A DNA stretch of 64,000 nucleotides from Acidobacteriota bacterium (lineage in GTDB: Bacteria > Acidobacteriota > Vicinamibacteria > Vicinamibacterales > JAKQTR01): assembly GCA_026393675.1 (NCBI GenBank), contig JAPKZQ010000005.1, forward strand, positions 35,406 to 99,405, read 5' to 3'. Below the pieces are notes generated by a model, which saw only the letters and a list, made by a program, of their open reading frames with translations, was not told the DNA's origin and ran no database searches. This document shows positions 1 through 9,150 of this stretch, in pieces. How positions within the stretch are numbered: the stretch's first letter is position 1; every line of letters starts with the position of its first letter. The translations under genes were made by a program, and so were the position numbers.

Positions 1-845
1 CAGCGCGCGAGCAGACTGACGGCCGCGTGCGTGTCTGCGGTCGGCACGCCGTACCCGTCCCCAACAAACGTGTCGTCCACCTCGACCGGACACGCATTGG
101 CGAGAGCCGCCCCGTCGATCCCGAGCAGATCGCCCATTCCCGTCATCACGGTGCGGACGGTATCCTGGATTGACGCCGCCGGATCGTCGGCGCTGATGCC
201 GACGACGCGTGTCGTCAGTTCGTAGATCGCGCAGCCAGCCACCATGCCGGATTGCGTGCCCCCCGACGAGGTTGAGTGGACGATCACATCAGGCACAACA
301 CCTTGTGAGATAAGTTCGCCGATGCCGCGCGCGAAGCCCAGCGCGCCAAGGGGCGTCGACGCGCCCAGCGGGATTTCGTACGGATGACGGCCCTGCCGTC
401 GCAGTTGCTCGGTAATCGCTGTCATCGCAGGCGCGCGCTCCTCCCGCGTGGCCACGTAGTGCACCTCGGCGCCAAGCAGATCGTCGAGAAGCGCATTCGC
501 GGTCAGCCGATCTGGCCGCGCGCCATTGGCGACGAGCACGCACTTCAGGCCCATGCGCGCCGCCGTCGCGGCCACCACACGCGCGGAATTCGACTGGACG
601 CCACCGACGCTTAGCAGCGTGTCGGCACCCTCGGCGATGGCACGTGCGGCGACGAGCGCAATCTTCCGGACCTTGTTCCCCCCGAACCCGAACGGGATGG
701 CATCGTCGCGCTTGATGAGCAGGCGGGGACCGCCGCCAAGCGACTGACGGAGTCGCGACAATTCCTGGACAGGTGATGGCGCGGGCCAGAGATCGAGCGC
801 CGGAATAGCGAGCAGGCGTTCCCGCGCGGATGCGGTCCACAGCAT
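1..845 (-). CDS. D-cysteine desulfhydrase / ACC deaminase family PLP enzyme (3' end off window)
   Basis: About 281 N-terminal residues are visible; the family usually has 320-340, so the C-terminus lies beyond the left edge. The reading frame starts MLWTASARERL. LIKRDD (residues 43-48) precedes GGNKVRK, whose Lys58 is the expected PLP Schiff-base lysine of fold type II enzymes; QSNSAR (84-89) and the glycine loop STSSGGTQSG (191-200) are also typical. Known members open 1-aminocyclopropane-1-carboxylate or release H2S, ammonia and pyruvate from D-cysteine. Without the C-terminal specificity residues I cannot choose between them. It is a cytosolic enzyme with no obvious operon partner on its upstream side. 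Confidence 0.8.
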   Translation of the reverse strand, partial: MLWTASARERLLAIPALDLWPAPSPVQELSRLRQSLGGGPRLLIKRDDAIPFGFGGNKVRKIALVAARAIAEGADTLLSVGGVQSNSARVVAATAARMGLKCVLVANGARPDRLTANALLDDLLGAEVHYVATREERAPAMTAITEQLRRQGRHPYEIPLGASTPLGALGFARGIGELISQGVVPDVIVHSTSSGGTQSGMVAGCAIYELTTRVVGISADDPAASIQDTVRTVMTGMGDLLGIDGAALANACPVEVDDTFVGDGYGVPTADTHAAVSLLAR

Positions 846-963
846 TCGCGTATTGTATCCTCGCCGCAGAGGGGACGACTCCGAGAGTGGTTAGCGGGTA
901 ATCGGCCCGCTGCCGCAAATCGCGCCGAAGAACACCCTGGTGCCATTTCTTGAGAGTGCGTTG

Positions 964-1080
964 TCCTGGGATCGCCGGGCTCTAGCCCGGCCTGATGTCC
1001 TGACAGCGAGCCCCGCCTGGGATCGCCGGGCTCCAGCCCGGCTCCGGATCTGGCCACGCTGGAGCGTGGCGATCCCAGGC
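964..1080. repeat. Dispersed GC-rich palindromic repeat, composite copy
   Basis: This intergenic stretch holds three short inverted repeats: CGCCGGGCTCTAGCCCGGC, the near-identical CGCCGGGCTCCAGCCCGGC, and GCCACGCTGGAGCGTGGC. The last two modules recur in opposite orientation at 14937-14986. It lies between the convergent-looking end of the outer-membrane barrel gene and the start of the PLP enzyme, and could act as a transcription terminator or REP-like element. Confidence 0.7.
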
Positions 1081-1084
1081 CCGC

Positions 1085-3760
1085 TCAGAACGTGAACCGC
1101 GCACCCACCTGGAACTTGCGTGGCTGTGAGGCGGCGAGCGGCCGGCCGAAAAACGGCGACGTCATCACAAAGCTGTAGGCCGTGTAGTTGGTGCGATTGA
1201 GCAGGTTCTGGCCGGACATGTAGAACTCAATCCGGTAGCGCTTGTCGCCAGCGGCACCGCCAAAACCAGGCGCCAACCCGCCGCCGCCCCCGGCATTGAT
1301 GACGACCTGCCCGCCTCCCGGGCCGCCGGCCTGCTTGGGTGTCCCGAATCCAAACCCGTACGACACGCGACCGCCCAGATCGAAGGTCGCCGCCCCTCGC
1401 GCCGCATTGCGCGACACGCCCACGGGGCGGTCGTTGAAGACGCCGTCGCCGTTGTCGTCCCGGCCCGTCGTGATGTTGAAGGGCATTCCCGACTGGCCTC
1501 GCAGGTTGATGCCGACGGTGACGTTGGTCATGGGCGAGATGTTGAACGACGCGCCAACCCGGTGGCGGATGTCCCCGCCGCCCGGGCCCCACTCGGATTC
1601 CAGGTTGTCGCCGCTTGGGGGAATCGAGAACGCCCCGATCGTGTTGTTGTCGCTCTTGCTCCACGTGTAGTTGAGCATGAGGAACATCCTCTTCTTGTCC
1701 ATCCGCACGAGGTTGTAGAACATGCTCACGGCCTGCGACCGTGACCCAGCGTCACTCACCAACTCAATCCTGTTTGCGAACGCGGGGTCCGGACGGATGT
1801 CTAACACCGGGGCGTTCAGGTTCCGGCCGCGCAGCAGGCCCAATCCCCATCCGCGCGTGTAGCTGACGCTCAAGCGACCGTTTGTCGAGACGGTCCGATC
1901 CACGCCCAGGCTGATCCGATTGGCGGCTGGCAGCGTCAGGGAGTCGGACCACAGGTATTGATTGGATGGCGACGTCGTACCACCAGCGCCTGGATCCGGA
2001 TACGACGGATTGAAGATGTTCGTCTCGCGCTGGCGAAACCCGTCGACCAGCAGCGTCTGTTTGTAGAGATCGCCGGCAAGCCAGTCGTAGAAGTAGCCGT
2101 AGCTTCCGCGAATCGTCATCCGGCCGTCCTTGAACGGCGACCACGCCATCGACATCCGTGGCGAGAGATTCCAGTGGTCTGAGACCTGGCTCTGCACGCC
2201 GTACCGCACGCCGCCCGACAGCAGCATGCTGCGGGTAATGCGGTAGTCGTCCTGGACGTAGACAGCCGCCCGGTAGGTCGAATAGCTGATGTTCGGATCG
2301 CCAATTCGGCGCGAGTAGCTCATCGGGGTGCCCGCCTGATACTGGGCCAGGCTCGCAAAAGTGTACGTGCCGAGGTAGTTTGTCGTGTCGTCTGAACGGT
2401 ATCGTCCGCCTTCGAGCAGGAGTCCCGTCCGCCACGAGTTCGCCCCCCGCACGTAGTCGAGGTCGCTCGCCAGTTCAAACTCCGTGGCATGCTGCCCGCC
2501 TCGCTGCTGGGCGCCTCCGCTGGTGAACGCGTCCTGCACGCGAATGGTCGGCAGCTCCACCGCTGACTGGCTGCTGTTGCTCGTCGTCCTCAACTGGAAA
2601 CGCGATTCCGTGAACAGGCGGCGGCCCAGCGGGCCGTTTTCCGACATGCGCAGCGTGTTGTTGGCCGAGGAACTGTCGTACGCCCGGTCGAAAAGGTTGA
2701 AGCCACCGACGCCCAGGTCGTGCGACGAGTTGGAATCGCGGTCGAAGCTCAGGCGAAGGGCATGATCCCTGGTCACCGCGTGATCAAGACGCGCGCTGAA
2801 GTTGTACGAGTCTCGCGGCTGGCGAAGCGTATTGGTGACCGTCGAGCCGTCTGGCAACACGGCCAGCAGGTTGGGCGAGGTGTATTGCGACGTGCTACCT
2901 CCATTGATGGAGAACGACGTCTTGTTCGGCGTGATCGTGCCCGACAGGCCGAGACCGTACTGCCGCAACTGTTCTTGCGGCTTGACGGATGTGAAGGGAT
3001 TCCTCGCGTTGAGGACATCGTCCATCAGGTGCCCATCCACGCTTCCCCTGAGCGGGCCGTTGCCCGGCATCGTCATGATGTCGATGAACATCATGCCGCT
3101 CATGCCGCCGTGGTTCTGGGCGGCGAACATGTCGAGGCGCGGCAGACGAATCGAACGAATCTGCGACTTGGGCGGCAGGCGCCCCCCGGTGAACCCGTCA
3201 ACGCGGATGACGGACCCGGGCGGAGACATCGCCTGGAGCACCTCCGCCATCTCGTCCGGATCGTCCGGCAAGGCGGCGATCTGTTCGCGCGTGAGCACCG
3301 TGCTGAAGGCGCTGCCACCAGGGTCCAGGGCCAATGACTGACGGTCGCGGCTCACCGTGATTTCCTGATCCAGTTTCTTGATGCGCAGGGTGATGCGGCG
3401 TCGCGTCTCAGTGCCGCGCACGCGGACATCCCGGACATCGATCGGATCAAAGCCGTCGAATTCCGCGTGGACCGTGTAGCGGCCCTCGAGCAGGTCGTCG
3501 AAGACCGCGACGCCGACGCCGCTTGTCGACACCGGCGGAACCGCGGCCGACTCAGTGGCGCTCTCGCTACCCGTGACGGTCACCGCGGCCCGGGGAATGA
3601 CCGCCCCCGACTGGTCCGCCACGGTGATGACGAGGCGCCCTCGCCGCACCGGCGATTGCGCATCGGCGCCACCCGCCAGGAAGCCGGCGGCCACTGACAC
3701 CACGAAGCACGAAATCAGCATCCGGCGCGGCGTACGTAATGTCATGTCTCTCAGCACCAT
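1085..3760 (-). CDS. TonB-dependent receptor-like outer-membrane barrel with carboxypeptidase-regulatory domain
   Basis: The protein has 891 residues. A signal peptide (hydrophobic core about residues 15-32, ending near ADAQS) is followed by a Cna-B/carboxypeptidase-regulatory-like beta-sandwich (about 40-130: RLVITVADQSGAVIPRA). A plug-like segment follows (LTREQIAALPDDP, about 157-170), then a long aromatic-rich beta-barrel. The last residues, FQVGARFTF, end in phenylalanine, the usual outer-membrane barrel signal. These SusC/OmpA-like receptors are typical of Acidobacteriota and import large substrates or siderophore-like ligands; the ligand is unknown. A second ATG 15 nt inside (MTLRT) has GAGAG just upstream and may be the real start. 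The neighbouring gene upstream on the same strand is a secreted protein. Confidence 0.88.
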   Translation of the reverse strand: MVLRDMTLRTPRRMLISCFVVSVAAGFLAGGADAQSPVRRGRLVITVADQSGAVIPRAAVTVTGSESATESAAVPPVSTSGVGVAVFDDLLEGRYTVHAEFDGFDPIDVRDVRVRGTETRRRITLRIKKLDQEITVSRDRQSLALDPGGSAFSTVLTREQIAALPDDPDEMAEVLQAMSPPGSVIRVDGFTGGRLPPKSQIRSIRLPRLDMFAAQNHGGMSGMMFIDIMTMPGNGPLRGSVDGHLMDDVLNARNPFTSVKPQEQLRQYGLGLSGTITPNKTSFSINGGSTSQYTSPNLLAVLPDGSTVTNTLRQPRDSYNFSARLDHAVTRDHALRLSFDRDSNSSHDLGVGGFNLFDRAYDSSSANNTLRMSENGPLGRRLFTESRFQLRTTSNSSQSAVELPTIRVQDAFTSGGAQQRGGQHATEFELASDLDYVRGANSWRTGLLLEGGRYRSDDTTNYLGTYTFASLAQYQAGTPMSYSRRIGDPNISYSTYRAAVYVQDDYRITRSMLLSGGVRYGVQSQVSDHWNLSPRMSMAWSPFKDGRMTIRGSYGYFYDWLAGDLYKQTLLVDGFRQRETNIFNPSYPDPGAGGTTSPSNQYLWSDSLTLPAANRISLGVDRTVSTNGRLSVSYTRGWGLGLLRGRNLNAPVLDIRPDPAFANRIELVSDAGSRSQAVSMFYNLVRMDKKRMFLMLNYTWSKSDNNTIGAFSIPPSGDNLESEWGPGGGDIRHRVGASFNISPMTNVTVGINLRGQSGMPFNITTGRDDNGDGVFNDRPVGVSRNAARGAATFDLGGRVSYGFGFGTPKQAGGPGGGQVVINAGGGGGLAPGFGGAAGDKRYRIEFYMSGQNLLNRTNYTAYSFVMTSPFFGRPLAASQPRKFQVGARFTF

Positions 3761-3815
3761 CTATGCGCCTCACCCTGGCGGAGGACGCGCACTCAGCCGT
3801 GGATCCCTGCGCGTC

Positions 3816-4862
3816 TTACTTGGTGACCGCGAATTTGCTCGCGTCGATCTTCGGATTGAGCTTGATCGTGTCGAACAGCATTTCCTCGGTGGGCTTGCCG
3901 TCAATCGATCGCTGAATCTTGAATGGCAGCTTGACGCCGCCCACCGATTTATATTCGCTGTAGTAGACGCGGAATTCGACGGTGCGCCGCTTGGCCTCGG
4001 CCTCCTTGCGGCGTTGCTCGAAGTCCTTCTGCATCTTTTCCATGTCCTCTTTCGACATGTTCGGGGCGCCACCCGCGCCGGTCGTGGGCGCCGCCGCGGT
4101 GAAGGTGCTACCTCCGCCTACGGCTCCGCCGCCGCCGATCTGCTGTACCACCCGCGTGCCGCCTGCGCCGCCGGGCCCGCTCGTGGTCTGGATGACCAGC
4201 GGTTCCTTGTCCATCCAGCTCACCATCAGCGGCATGTGCGTTTGAGCATCGAGGAACAAGGTCACGGCGAATTCGCCCTGCCCCTTCACGTTGATCACGT
4301 CCGCCTTGCCGTCAGCCGATTCGGCCTGCCCGCCGTACGTGAACTCAAGCGGGAAGGCGTCAAGCGATGACGCGAACATCCCGAGCGTCAGTCGGGTGAA
4401 TTCCTTCTTGTTCGACAAGAGCCGCAAACGATCCGCCTCGATACGCTGCTCGGGCGTCATCTTGGCCGGGTCCATCACCGTGCCGCCGGGTCCCGCGATC
4501 CGGATCACGATGTTGCCGCCCTGGAGGTTTGGCGGACGGTCGATTTCCTCTATCACCTGGCCGCCGTTGAAGCCGGAGTTCCTGAACACGCTCATGTTGC
4601 CCATCGACACCATCACGCTGCGCATGAGGTACTTGTCGGGCAGCTCCATGGCCATCTCGAACTCGGACTCCGTAGTGTTGCCACCGGGACCGGTTCGTAG
4701 CGTCCGGCCAACGCCGGTGATGGTCTTGACCGTCGCGATCTTGTCGCCCCCTAACGCCGCGTGCGCGTCGGCCAGTACCTGGTTCACGTCTTTGCCCTGC
4801 CCGGCTACCAGCGCTTCAATCGCGATCACCGCCATCGCCGCCGACATGACATTGCGTCTCAT
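3816..4862 (-). CDS. Secreted outer-membrane lipoprotein-sorting-like protein
   Basis: The product has 348 residues. I chose the ATG at 4862 because AGGAGG sits 5 nt upstream and the protein then opens with a signal peptide (MRRNVMSAAMAVIAIEALV). Longer in-frame starts would bury that signal. The mature part begins GKDVNQVLADAHAALGG and reads like the LolA/outer-membrane sorting fold found in hypothetical acidobacterial proteins (beta strands alternating with PDKYLMR and LEFTYGG segments). A low-complexity Gly/Ala linker (around residues 225-265) precedes a Lys/Glu-rich helix and a C-terminal domain ending DASKFAVTK. Its function is unknown. It lies 55 nt upstream of the barrel gene on the same strand, so the two may be co-transcribed. 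Confidence 0.7.
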   Translation of the reverse strand: MRRNVMSAAMAVIAIEALVAGQGKDVNQVLADAHAALGGDKIATVKTITGVGRTLRTGPGGNTTESEFEMAMELPDKYLMRSVMVSMGNMSVFRNSGFNGGQVIEEIDRPPNLQGGNIVIRIAGPGGTVMDPAKMTPEQRIEADRLRLLSNKKEFTRLTLGMFASSLDAFPLEFTYGGQAESADGKADVINVKGQGEFAVTLFLDAQTHMPLMVSWMDKEPLVIQTTSGPGGAGGTRVVQQIGGGGAVGGGSTFTAAAPTTGAGGAPNMSKEDMEKMQKDFEQRRKEAEAKRRTVEFRVYYSEYKSVGGVKLPFKIQRSIDGKPTEEMLFDTIKLNPKIDASKFAVTK

Positions 4863-5158
4863 GCGTTCCTCCTGAGTGTTTCGACTCGCAGTGACGGTCG
4901 CGTGTTCTTGAGCGGTGATCCGATTATGAGGCTCGATCAGCACTCAGTCCTGAGGGAATCAGTTCGTCGCCGAACTCATGAATCGACGGACCGATCAGAA
5001 TCCGACCGTGCTACCTGTATTGGACGATTCGATGATGGCGCGTGGCCTGCCCGAAGTGGTTAAGCCTGAGCAAAGAATTTGTTAAGGACGTAAAAAGCGC
5101 GTCCGTCCCCCGTCAGAGCTGGTCTCACGGCCCAATCCTGCATGGTACACTCGCCGCC

Positions 5159-7090
5159 ATGCGGGTGCGCAACGTGTCGTTCCGCCTCGTGCTTCCGGGC
5201 GTGCTCGTCGGGCTGGTGGTGCTGCTCGCGGTGCTGCAGTACCAGTGGCTCGGCAAGGTCTCGGAGGCCGAGCGCGCGCAGATGCTGCGCTCGCTGACCC
5301 AGCGCGCCCGCGAGTTCGCAGACGAGTTTGACGCGGAGATGATGCAGGCGTACCGGGCGCACCAGGTGTCGCGCGACGCCGTCCTGACGAATCGGTTCGA
5401 CGGACTGGTCGAGTCCGTCGCTCGCTGGCAGGGCACGGCGAAGTATCCGCAGGTGGTCAAAGCCGTCTACCTGGCGGAGCGCGCGGGCAATACCTATACG
5501 CTGCGCGCCATGAGCCGGGACCATCGGTCCTTCGACACCCCGCCGTTGCCCGCGTGGCCTGCGCATCTCGAGCCCGTCCGCACGCAACTGGGAAGCGTCG
5601 TTGCCACCGACGCCAGGACTGCCGGCAAGCCCCAGATCATCTCGATTACCCTGATGCCGGCGTTGCCCGATGTGCCGGCGCTCGTGGTTCCGGCGTCGAA
5701 CCAGACTATGCCGTCTGGCCCGATCGCGGCCGACTCGGTAAGGCCGCCGGCTGCCAACCCCACAATGTGGATGCACGTGCTCGACGCCTGTCTCATCGTG
5801 GATCTCGACGCCGACTACCTGAAGACAGTAGTGCTCCCGGAGTTGGCGGCACGGCATTTTCCCGACCTCGGCGCAAACGGATATCGGCTGGCCGTCGTGT
5901 CGTCGAGCGGTGCGCCGCTGTTTGTTCGTGATGTGCCGGATGGGCAGTCGCTCAATCCCGACCGGGCCGATGTCACGCAGTCCTTCTTTTCGGTGCGCCC
6001 GGACATGAGTCTCGTTGGTCCGCCCGGTTCCAATACGCTGGTCGTGCGCTCGCTCGTGGCGCCATCGGCCGGCGCCACGACGCGTTCGCTGGGCGCGTCA
6101 CCTGTCGACAACGGTCGCTTGTCTGTGCTGGTGGAACAACGATCCGCCGGGACGAGGGGAGCGCCAGGTCCGGCGTCGATGTCAGGCACCTTCAAGTTCC
6201 TGTTGCCAGCTTGGCGCGTGGTTCTGCAGCATCAGTCTGGTTCGCTCGACGCGGCAGTCTCCCAGGTGCGTCACCGTAATCTCCTGTTGAGTTTCGGCAT
6301 TCTCGGCGTCCTGACCGCGGGCGTCGTGATCGTCATCGTCAATGCACGAAGAACCGAACAACTGGCTGCCCGGCGGATGGATTTTGTCGCCACCGTGTCT
6401 CACGAGTTGCGGACGCCGCTCGCGGTGATCCGGTCGGCGGCGCAGAACCTCTCGGCTGGGGTCGTCTCCGACCCGGCGCACGCCAGGCGCTACGGCGAAT
6501 TGATCGACGGCGAAGGTCGCCGCCTCACCGACATGGTGGAGCAGGTGATGGCGCTGGCGGGCCTCGAGAGTGGCAGGCCGCTGCAGGGGACGCGACCGGT
6601 GGATGTGCCGGCGCTCGTCAGCGACGTCATGATCTCCTGCGCGTCACTGTGCGATGCCGCGGGCATCACCGTTGAGGTCAATGCGGGACGTGACGCTGAT
6701 ATTCCCCCGGTGATGGCCGACGAGGCCGCGCTTCGGCGTGCGCTGCAGAATCTGGTCACCAACGCGGTCAAGCACGGCGCCGACGGCCGCTGGATTGGCG
6801 TCACGGTCAGCGCGCCAGTCGTTCGCGGGGGCAGGGAGGTTCAGATCGTGATCGGCGATCGCGGGCGCGGCATTGATGCCGCCGATCTCGCGCACGTGTT
6901 CGAGCCGTTCCACCGCGGCCGCCATGCGGCCGAGCAGCAAGTCCACGGCAACGGGCTCGGCCTTCACCTCGTCAAGCTCATCGCCTCGGCGCACGGCGGA
7001 CGCGTGAGCGTGCAGTCGACGCCTGGCCACGGGGCCACCTTCACGCTGCACCTGCCGGCCGCGCCGTCTGACACCCGTGCGACGACGTAA
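5159..7090 (+). CDS. Membrane sensor histidine kinase
   Basis: The protein has 643 residues. The start at MRVRNVSF gives a short cytoplasmic lead before TM1 (about residues 10-28: VLPGVLVGLVVLLAVLQ). A long periplasmic sensor domain of about 340 residues without a recognised fold follows, then TM2 (about 374-395). The HisKA phosphoacceptor is His415 in FVATVSHELRTPL. The HATPase N box reads LQNLVTNAVKH, with G1 IGDRGRGI and G2 GNGLGLHLV, so kinase activity should be intact. The response regulator at 7124 starts 33 nt downstream and is its obvious partner. The signal is unknown; the periplasmic part is Pro/Ala-rich. Confidence 0.92.
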   Translation: MRVRNVSFRLVLPGVLVGLVVLLAVLQYQWLGKVSEAERAQMLRSLTQRAREFADEFDAEMMQAYRAHQVSRDAVLTNRFDGLVESVARWQGTAKYPQVVKAVYLAERAGNTYTLRAMSRDHRSFDTPPLPAWPAHLEPVRTQLGSVVATDARTAGKPQIISITLMPALPDVPALVVPASNQTMPSGPIAADSVRPPAANPTMWMHVLDACLIVDLDADYLKTVVLPELAARHFPDLGANGYRLAVVSSSGAPLFVRDVPDGQSLNPDRADVTQSFFSVRPDMSLVGPPGSNTLVVRSLVAPSAGATTRSLGASPVDNGRLSVLVEQRSAGTRGAPGPASMSGTFKFLLPAWRVVLQHQSGSLDAAVSQVRHRNLLLSFGILGVLTAGVVIVIVNARRTEQLAARRMDFVATVSHELRTPLAVIRSAAQNLSAGVVSDPAHARRYGELIDGEGRRLTDMVEQVMALAGLESGRPLQGTRPVDVPALVSDVMISCASLCDAAGITVEVNAGRDADIPPVMADEAALRRALQNLVTNAVKHGADGRWIGVTVSAPVVRGGREVQIVIGDRGRGIDAADLAHVFEPFHRGRHAAEQQVHGNGLGLHLVKLIASAHGGRVSVQSTPGHGATFTLHLPAAPSDTRATT

Positions 7091-7123
7091 GGGCGGAAGG
7101 CGGGTCCTTGTGGAGCGAACACC

Positions 7124-7804
7124 ATGAAGCGCGTCCTGCTCATCGAAGACGAACCCGGCCTGGTGATGACACTCACCGACAGGCTGTGCAGTGAGGGCTA
7201 CGACGTGGCCTCGGCCACTGACGGTTCCACCGGGCTCGTCCGGGCGAGCAACGAGCCGTGGGACGTCATCCTGCTCGACGTCATGCTTCCGGGCAAGAGC
7301 GGCTTTGATCTGTGCCGCGACCTCCGCCAGAAAGGTGTCGCGACCCCGATCATCATGCTGACCGCCCGCGGACAGATTGTCGACCGAGTGCTCGGCCTGA
7401 AACTTGGCGCCGACGACTATCTCACCAAGCCGTTCGACATGATGGAGTTGCTGGCGCGCATTGAGGTGCAGGTGCGCCGCACGGCAGCATCGCCAGCGGG
7501 CGTTCATCAGTACCGGTTTGGCGAGATCCTGGTGGACGCGCGGAAAGCGGAGGTCACCAGGGCCGGCGCGCCCGTGGATGTCCCGGCCAGGGAATTCCTG
7601 CTGCTCAAGTACTTCATCGAACACCGCGGCGAGACACTCTCGCGCGAGCGACTGCTGAACGATGTGTGGGGATACCATTCGATGCCGTCCACACGTACGG
7701 TCGACGTGCACGTGGCCTGGCTCCGTCAGAAGATCGAACCGAACCCCAAACTCCCGCAGTACATCCTCACGATCCACGGCCTCGGCTACAAATTCGCCGG
7801 CTAA
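7124..7804 (+). CDS. OmpR/PhoB-family response regulator
   Basis: The protein has 226 residues. The receiver domain has the acidic pair ED near residues 8-10, phosphoacceptor Asp52 in ILLDVMLPG, and conserved Lys102 in YLTKPFDM. The C-terminal winged helix (about 130-224) ends with ILTIHGLGYKFAG, the usual trans_reg_C tail. GGAG lies upstream of the ATG. It is almost certainly phosphorylated by the kinase encoded immediately upstream and acts as a DNA-binding transcription factor. Its stop codon overlaps the end of the convergent aminotransferase gene by 4 nt. Confidence 0.94.
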   Translation: MKRVLLIEDEPGLVMTLTDRLCSEGYDVASATDGSTGLVRASNEPWDVILLDVMLPGKSGFDLCRDLRQKGVATPIIMLTARGQIVDRVLGLKLGADDYLTKPFDMMELLARIEVQVRRTAASPAGVHQYRFGEILVDARKAEVTRAGAPVDVPAREFLLLKYFIEHRGETLSRERLLNDVWGYHSMPSTRTVDVHVAWLRQKIEPNPKLPQYILTIHGLGYKFAG

Positions 7805-8985
7805 CTCCGGAACACCTCCCGCATCGATTCGAGTGCGCCCCCGAGTTCGGCGCGGCTGCGGGCGAAGCAGAAACGCACGTGGTTCTCGCCGGCGGGACCG
7901 AAATCAACGCCCGGCACACAGCCAATCCGGCCGCGTCCGATCAGATGCTCAACCATCGCCCACGAGCGCGACGAGGACGTGGCCGTGGCTGGCGGTTGCC
8001 ACGCGTCCGCGATGCGGAGAAACGCATAGAACGCGCCGGGCGGAGGCGGGGCAACGAGCGCGCCCTGCGAAACCTCCGCCGCACCCGCGCAAAACAGGTC
8101 GCGCCGCCACTGAAGCTCCGCGCGAAACTGGGCGACCACCTCTTGCGATCCTTCAAGCGCGCCGATTCCACCAAACTGCACGACCGACGACACGTTGTTT
8201 GTCGTGAGGCCGATGAGCTTACGAACCCGATCCTGCACCGTCGGGTCGTTGGCGACGAGGTAGCCGAGCCGGAGACCGGTGATCGCGTAGGTCTTGCTGA
8301 AGGTGAAGACCGACACCGTCCGCTCGTGCATGTCGGGCAGCGATGCAAGGCTCACGTGCGCGTGGCCGTCGAAGACGACGTCCTCGTACGCCTCGTCTGC
8401 AATGACCCAGAGGTTGTGTAACGCCGCGATCTCGGCCACTCGCGTAAGGTCGGATCGCGTCAGCATGCCGCCTGTCGGATTGTGTGGCGAGTTGATGTAG
8501 AGGCCCCTGGTTTTGGAAGTCACCCGCGACGCCAGCTCGTCGAGGTCGAACCGCCAGCCGAGCGATTCCCGCAGTGGCACGCGGACCGGGACCGCATGCG
8601 CGGCCACGAGCGCGCTGAACATCTGCGGCCAGATCGGATCTGGAACCAGCACCTCGTCTCCGGGCTCAACCAGCGCCTGGCACGCCAGATAGAGCGCGTG
8701 GACACCGCCGTTGGTCATCATCACTTCGTCTGGACTCGCCACCGGAATCCGGTTTTTCGTGCGCAGCTTCTCCGCCAGCAGTTGCTGCAGCCGAGGCAGA
8801 CCAGCCGTCTGGAGATAGTGCGTCTGGTTGGCGTCAACGGCGGCTTTGAGTGCCGCCTTGAGCGAATCGGGCGCGTCGAAGCTCACATCGCCCTGGTCCA
8901 GCCGGAAGGGCTTGTCGACCGAGTACATCAGGTCTCGGACGCGAATGATGCCGGAGGTGGGAACCGAATCGAGAAACACACCCAT
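7801..8985 (-). CDS. Class I/II PLP-dependent aminotransferase
   Basis: The product has 394 residues with MGVFLDSVP as N-terminus. AGGAGAGC sits just before this ATG, and upstream in-frame sequence comes from a 7-bp tandem repeat, so the longer start is unlikely. Fold type I motifs are complete: NSPHNPTGG (165-173), Asp197 and Tyr200 in IADEAYED, and the PLP lysine Lys231 in FTFSKTYAITGLRLGY. It resembles the aspartate/aromatic/kynurenine aminotransferase group. The exact substrate cannot be read from sequence. It overlaps the response regulator tail-to-tail. Confidence 0.87.
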   Translation of the reverse strand: MGVFLDSVPTSGIIRVRDLMYSVDKPFRLDQGDVSFDAPDSLKAALKAAVDANQTHYLQTAGLPRLQQLLAEKLRTKNRIPVASPDEVMMTNGGVHALYLACQALVEPGDEVLVPDPIWPQMFSALVAAHAVPVRVPLRESLGWRFDLDELASRVTSKTRGLYINSPHNPTGGMLTRSDLTRVAEIAALHNLWVIADEAYEDVVFDGHAHVSLASLPDMHERTVSVFTFSKTYAITGLRLGYLVANDPTVQDRVRKLIGLTTNNVSSVVQFGGIGALEGSQEVVAQFRAELQWRRDLFCAGAAEVSQGALVAPPPPGAFYAFLRIADAWQPPATATSSSRSWAMVEHLIGRGRIGCVPGVDFGPAGENHVRFCFARSRAELGGALESMREVFRS

Positions 8986-9005
8986 GAAGCTCTCCTGGGA
9001 CAGAC

Positions 9006-9033
9006 AGAAGCAAGAAGCAAGAAGCAAGAAGCA
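9006..9033. repeat. Heptamer tandem repeat (AGAAGCA x4)
   Basis: Four perfect copies of a 7-bp unit plus a partial fifth lie about 20-50 nt upstream of the aminotransferase start. Two other 7-bp tandem arrays occur within 9 kb. Confidence 0.9.
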
Positions 9034-9041
9034 AGAATCTC

Positions 9042-9146
9042 GTCATTCCGGCGAAAGCCGGAATCCAGCCAGTGTTCCTCTCTGGATGCCGGATACCACC
9101 CCAGCGCGGGTGCCGCGCTGGGGGCCCCGGCGTACGCCGGCATGAC
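9042..9146. repeat. REP-like imperfect palindrome
   Basis: The element opens with GTCATTCCGGCGAAAGCCGG and closes with CCGGCGTACGCCGGCATGAC, so its ends are complementary, and it contains inner hairpins (CCAGCGCGGG with its complement). A fragment with the related GCTTTCGCCGGGGTGACGG end lies near 39018-39036. It fits the REP/BIME class of extragenic palindromes that are often spread by Y1 transposases, none of which is in this window. Confidence 0.75.
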
Positions 9147-9150
9147 GCCT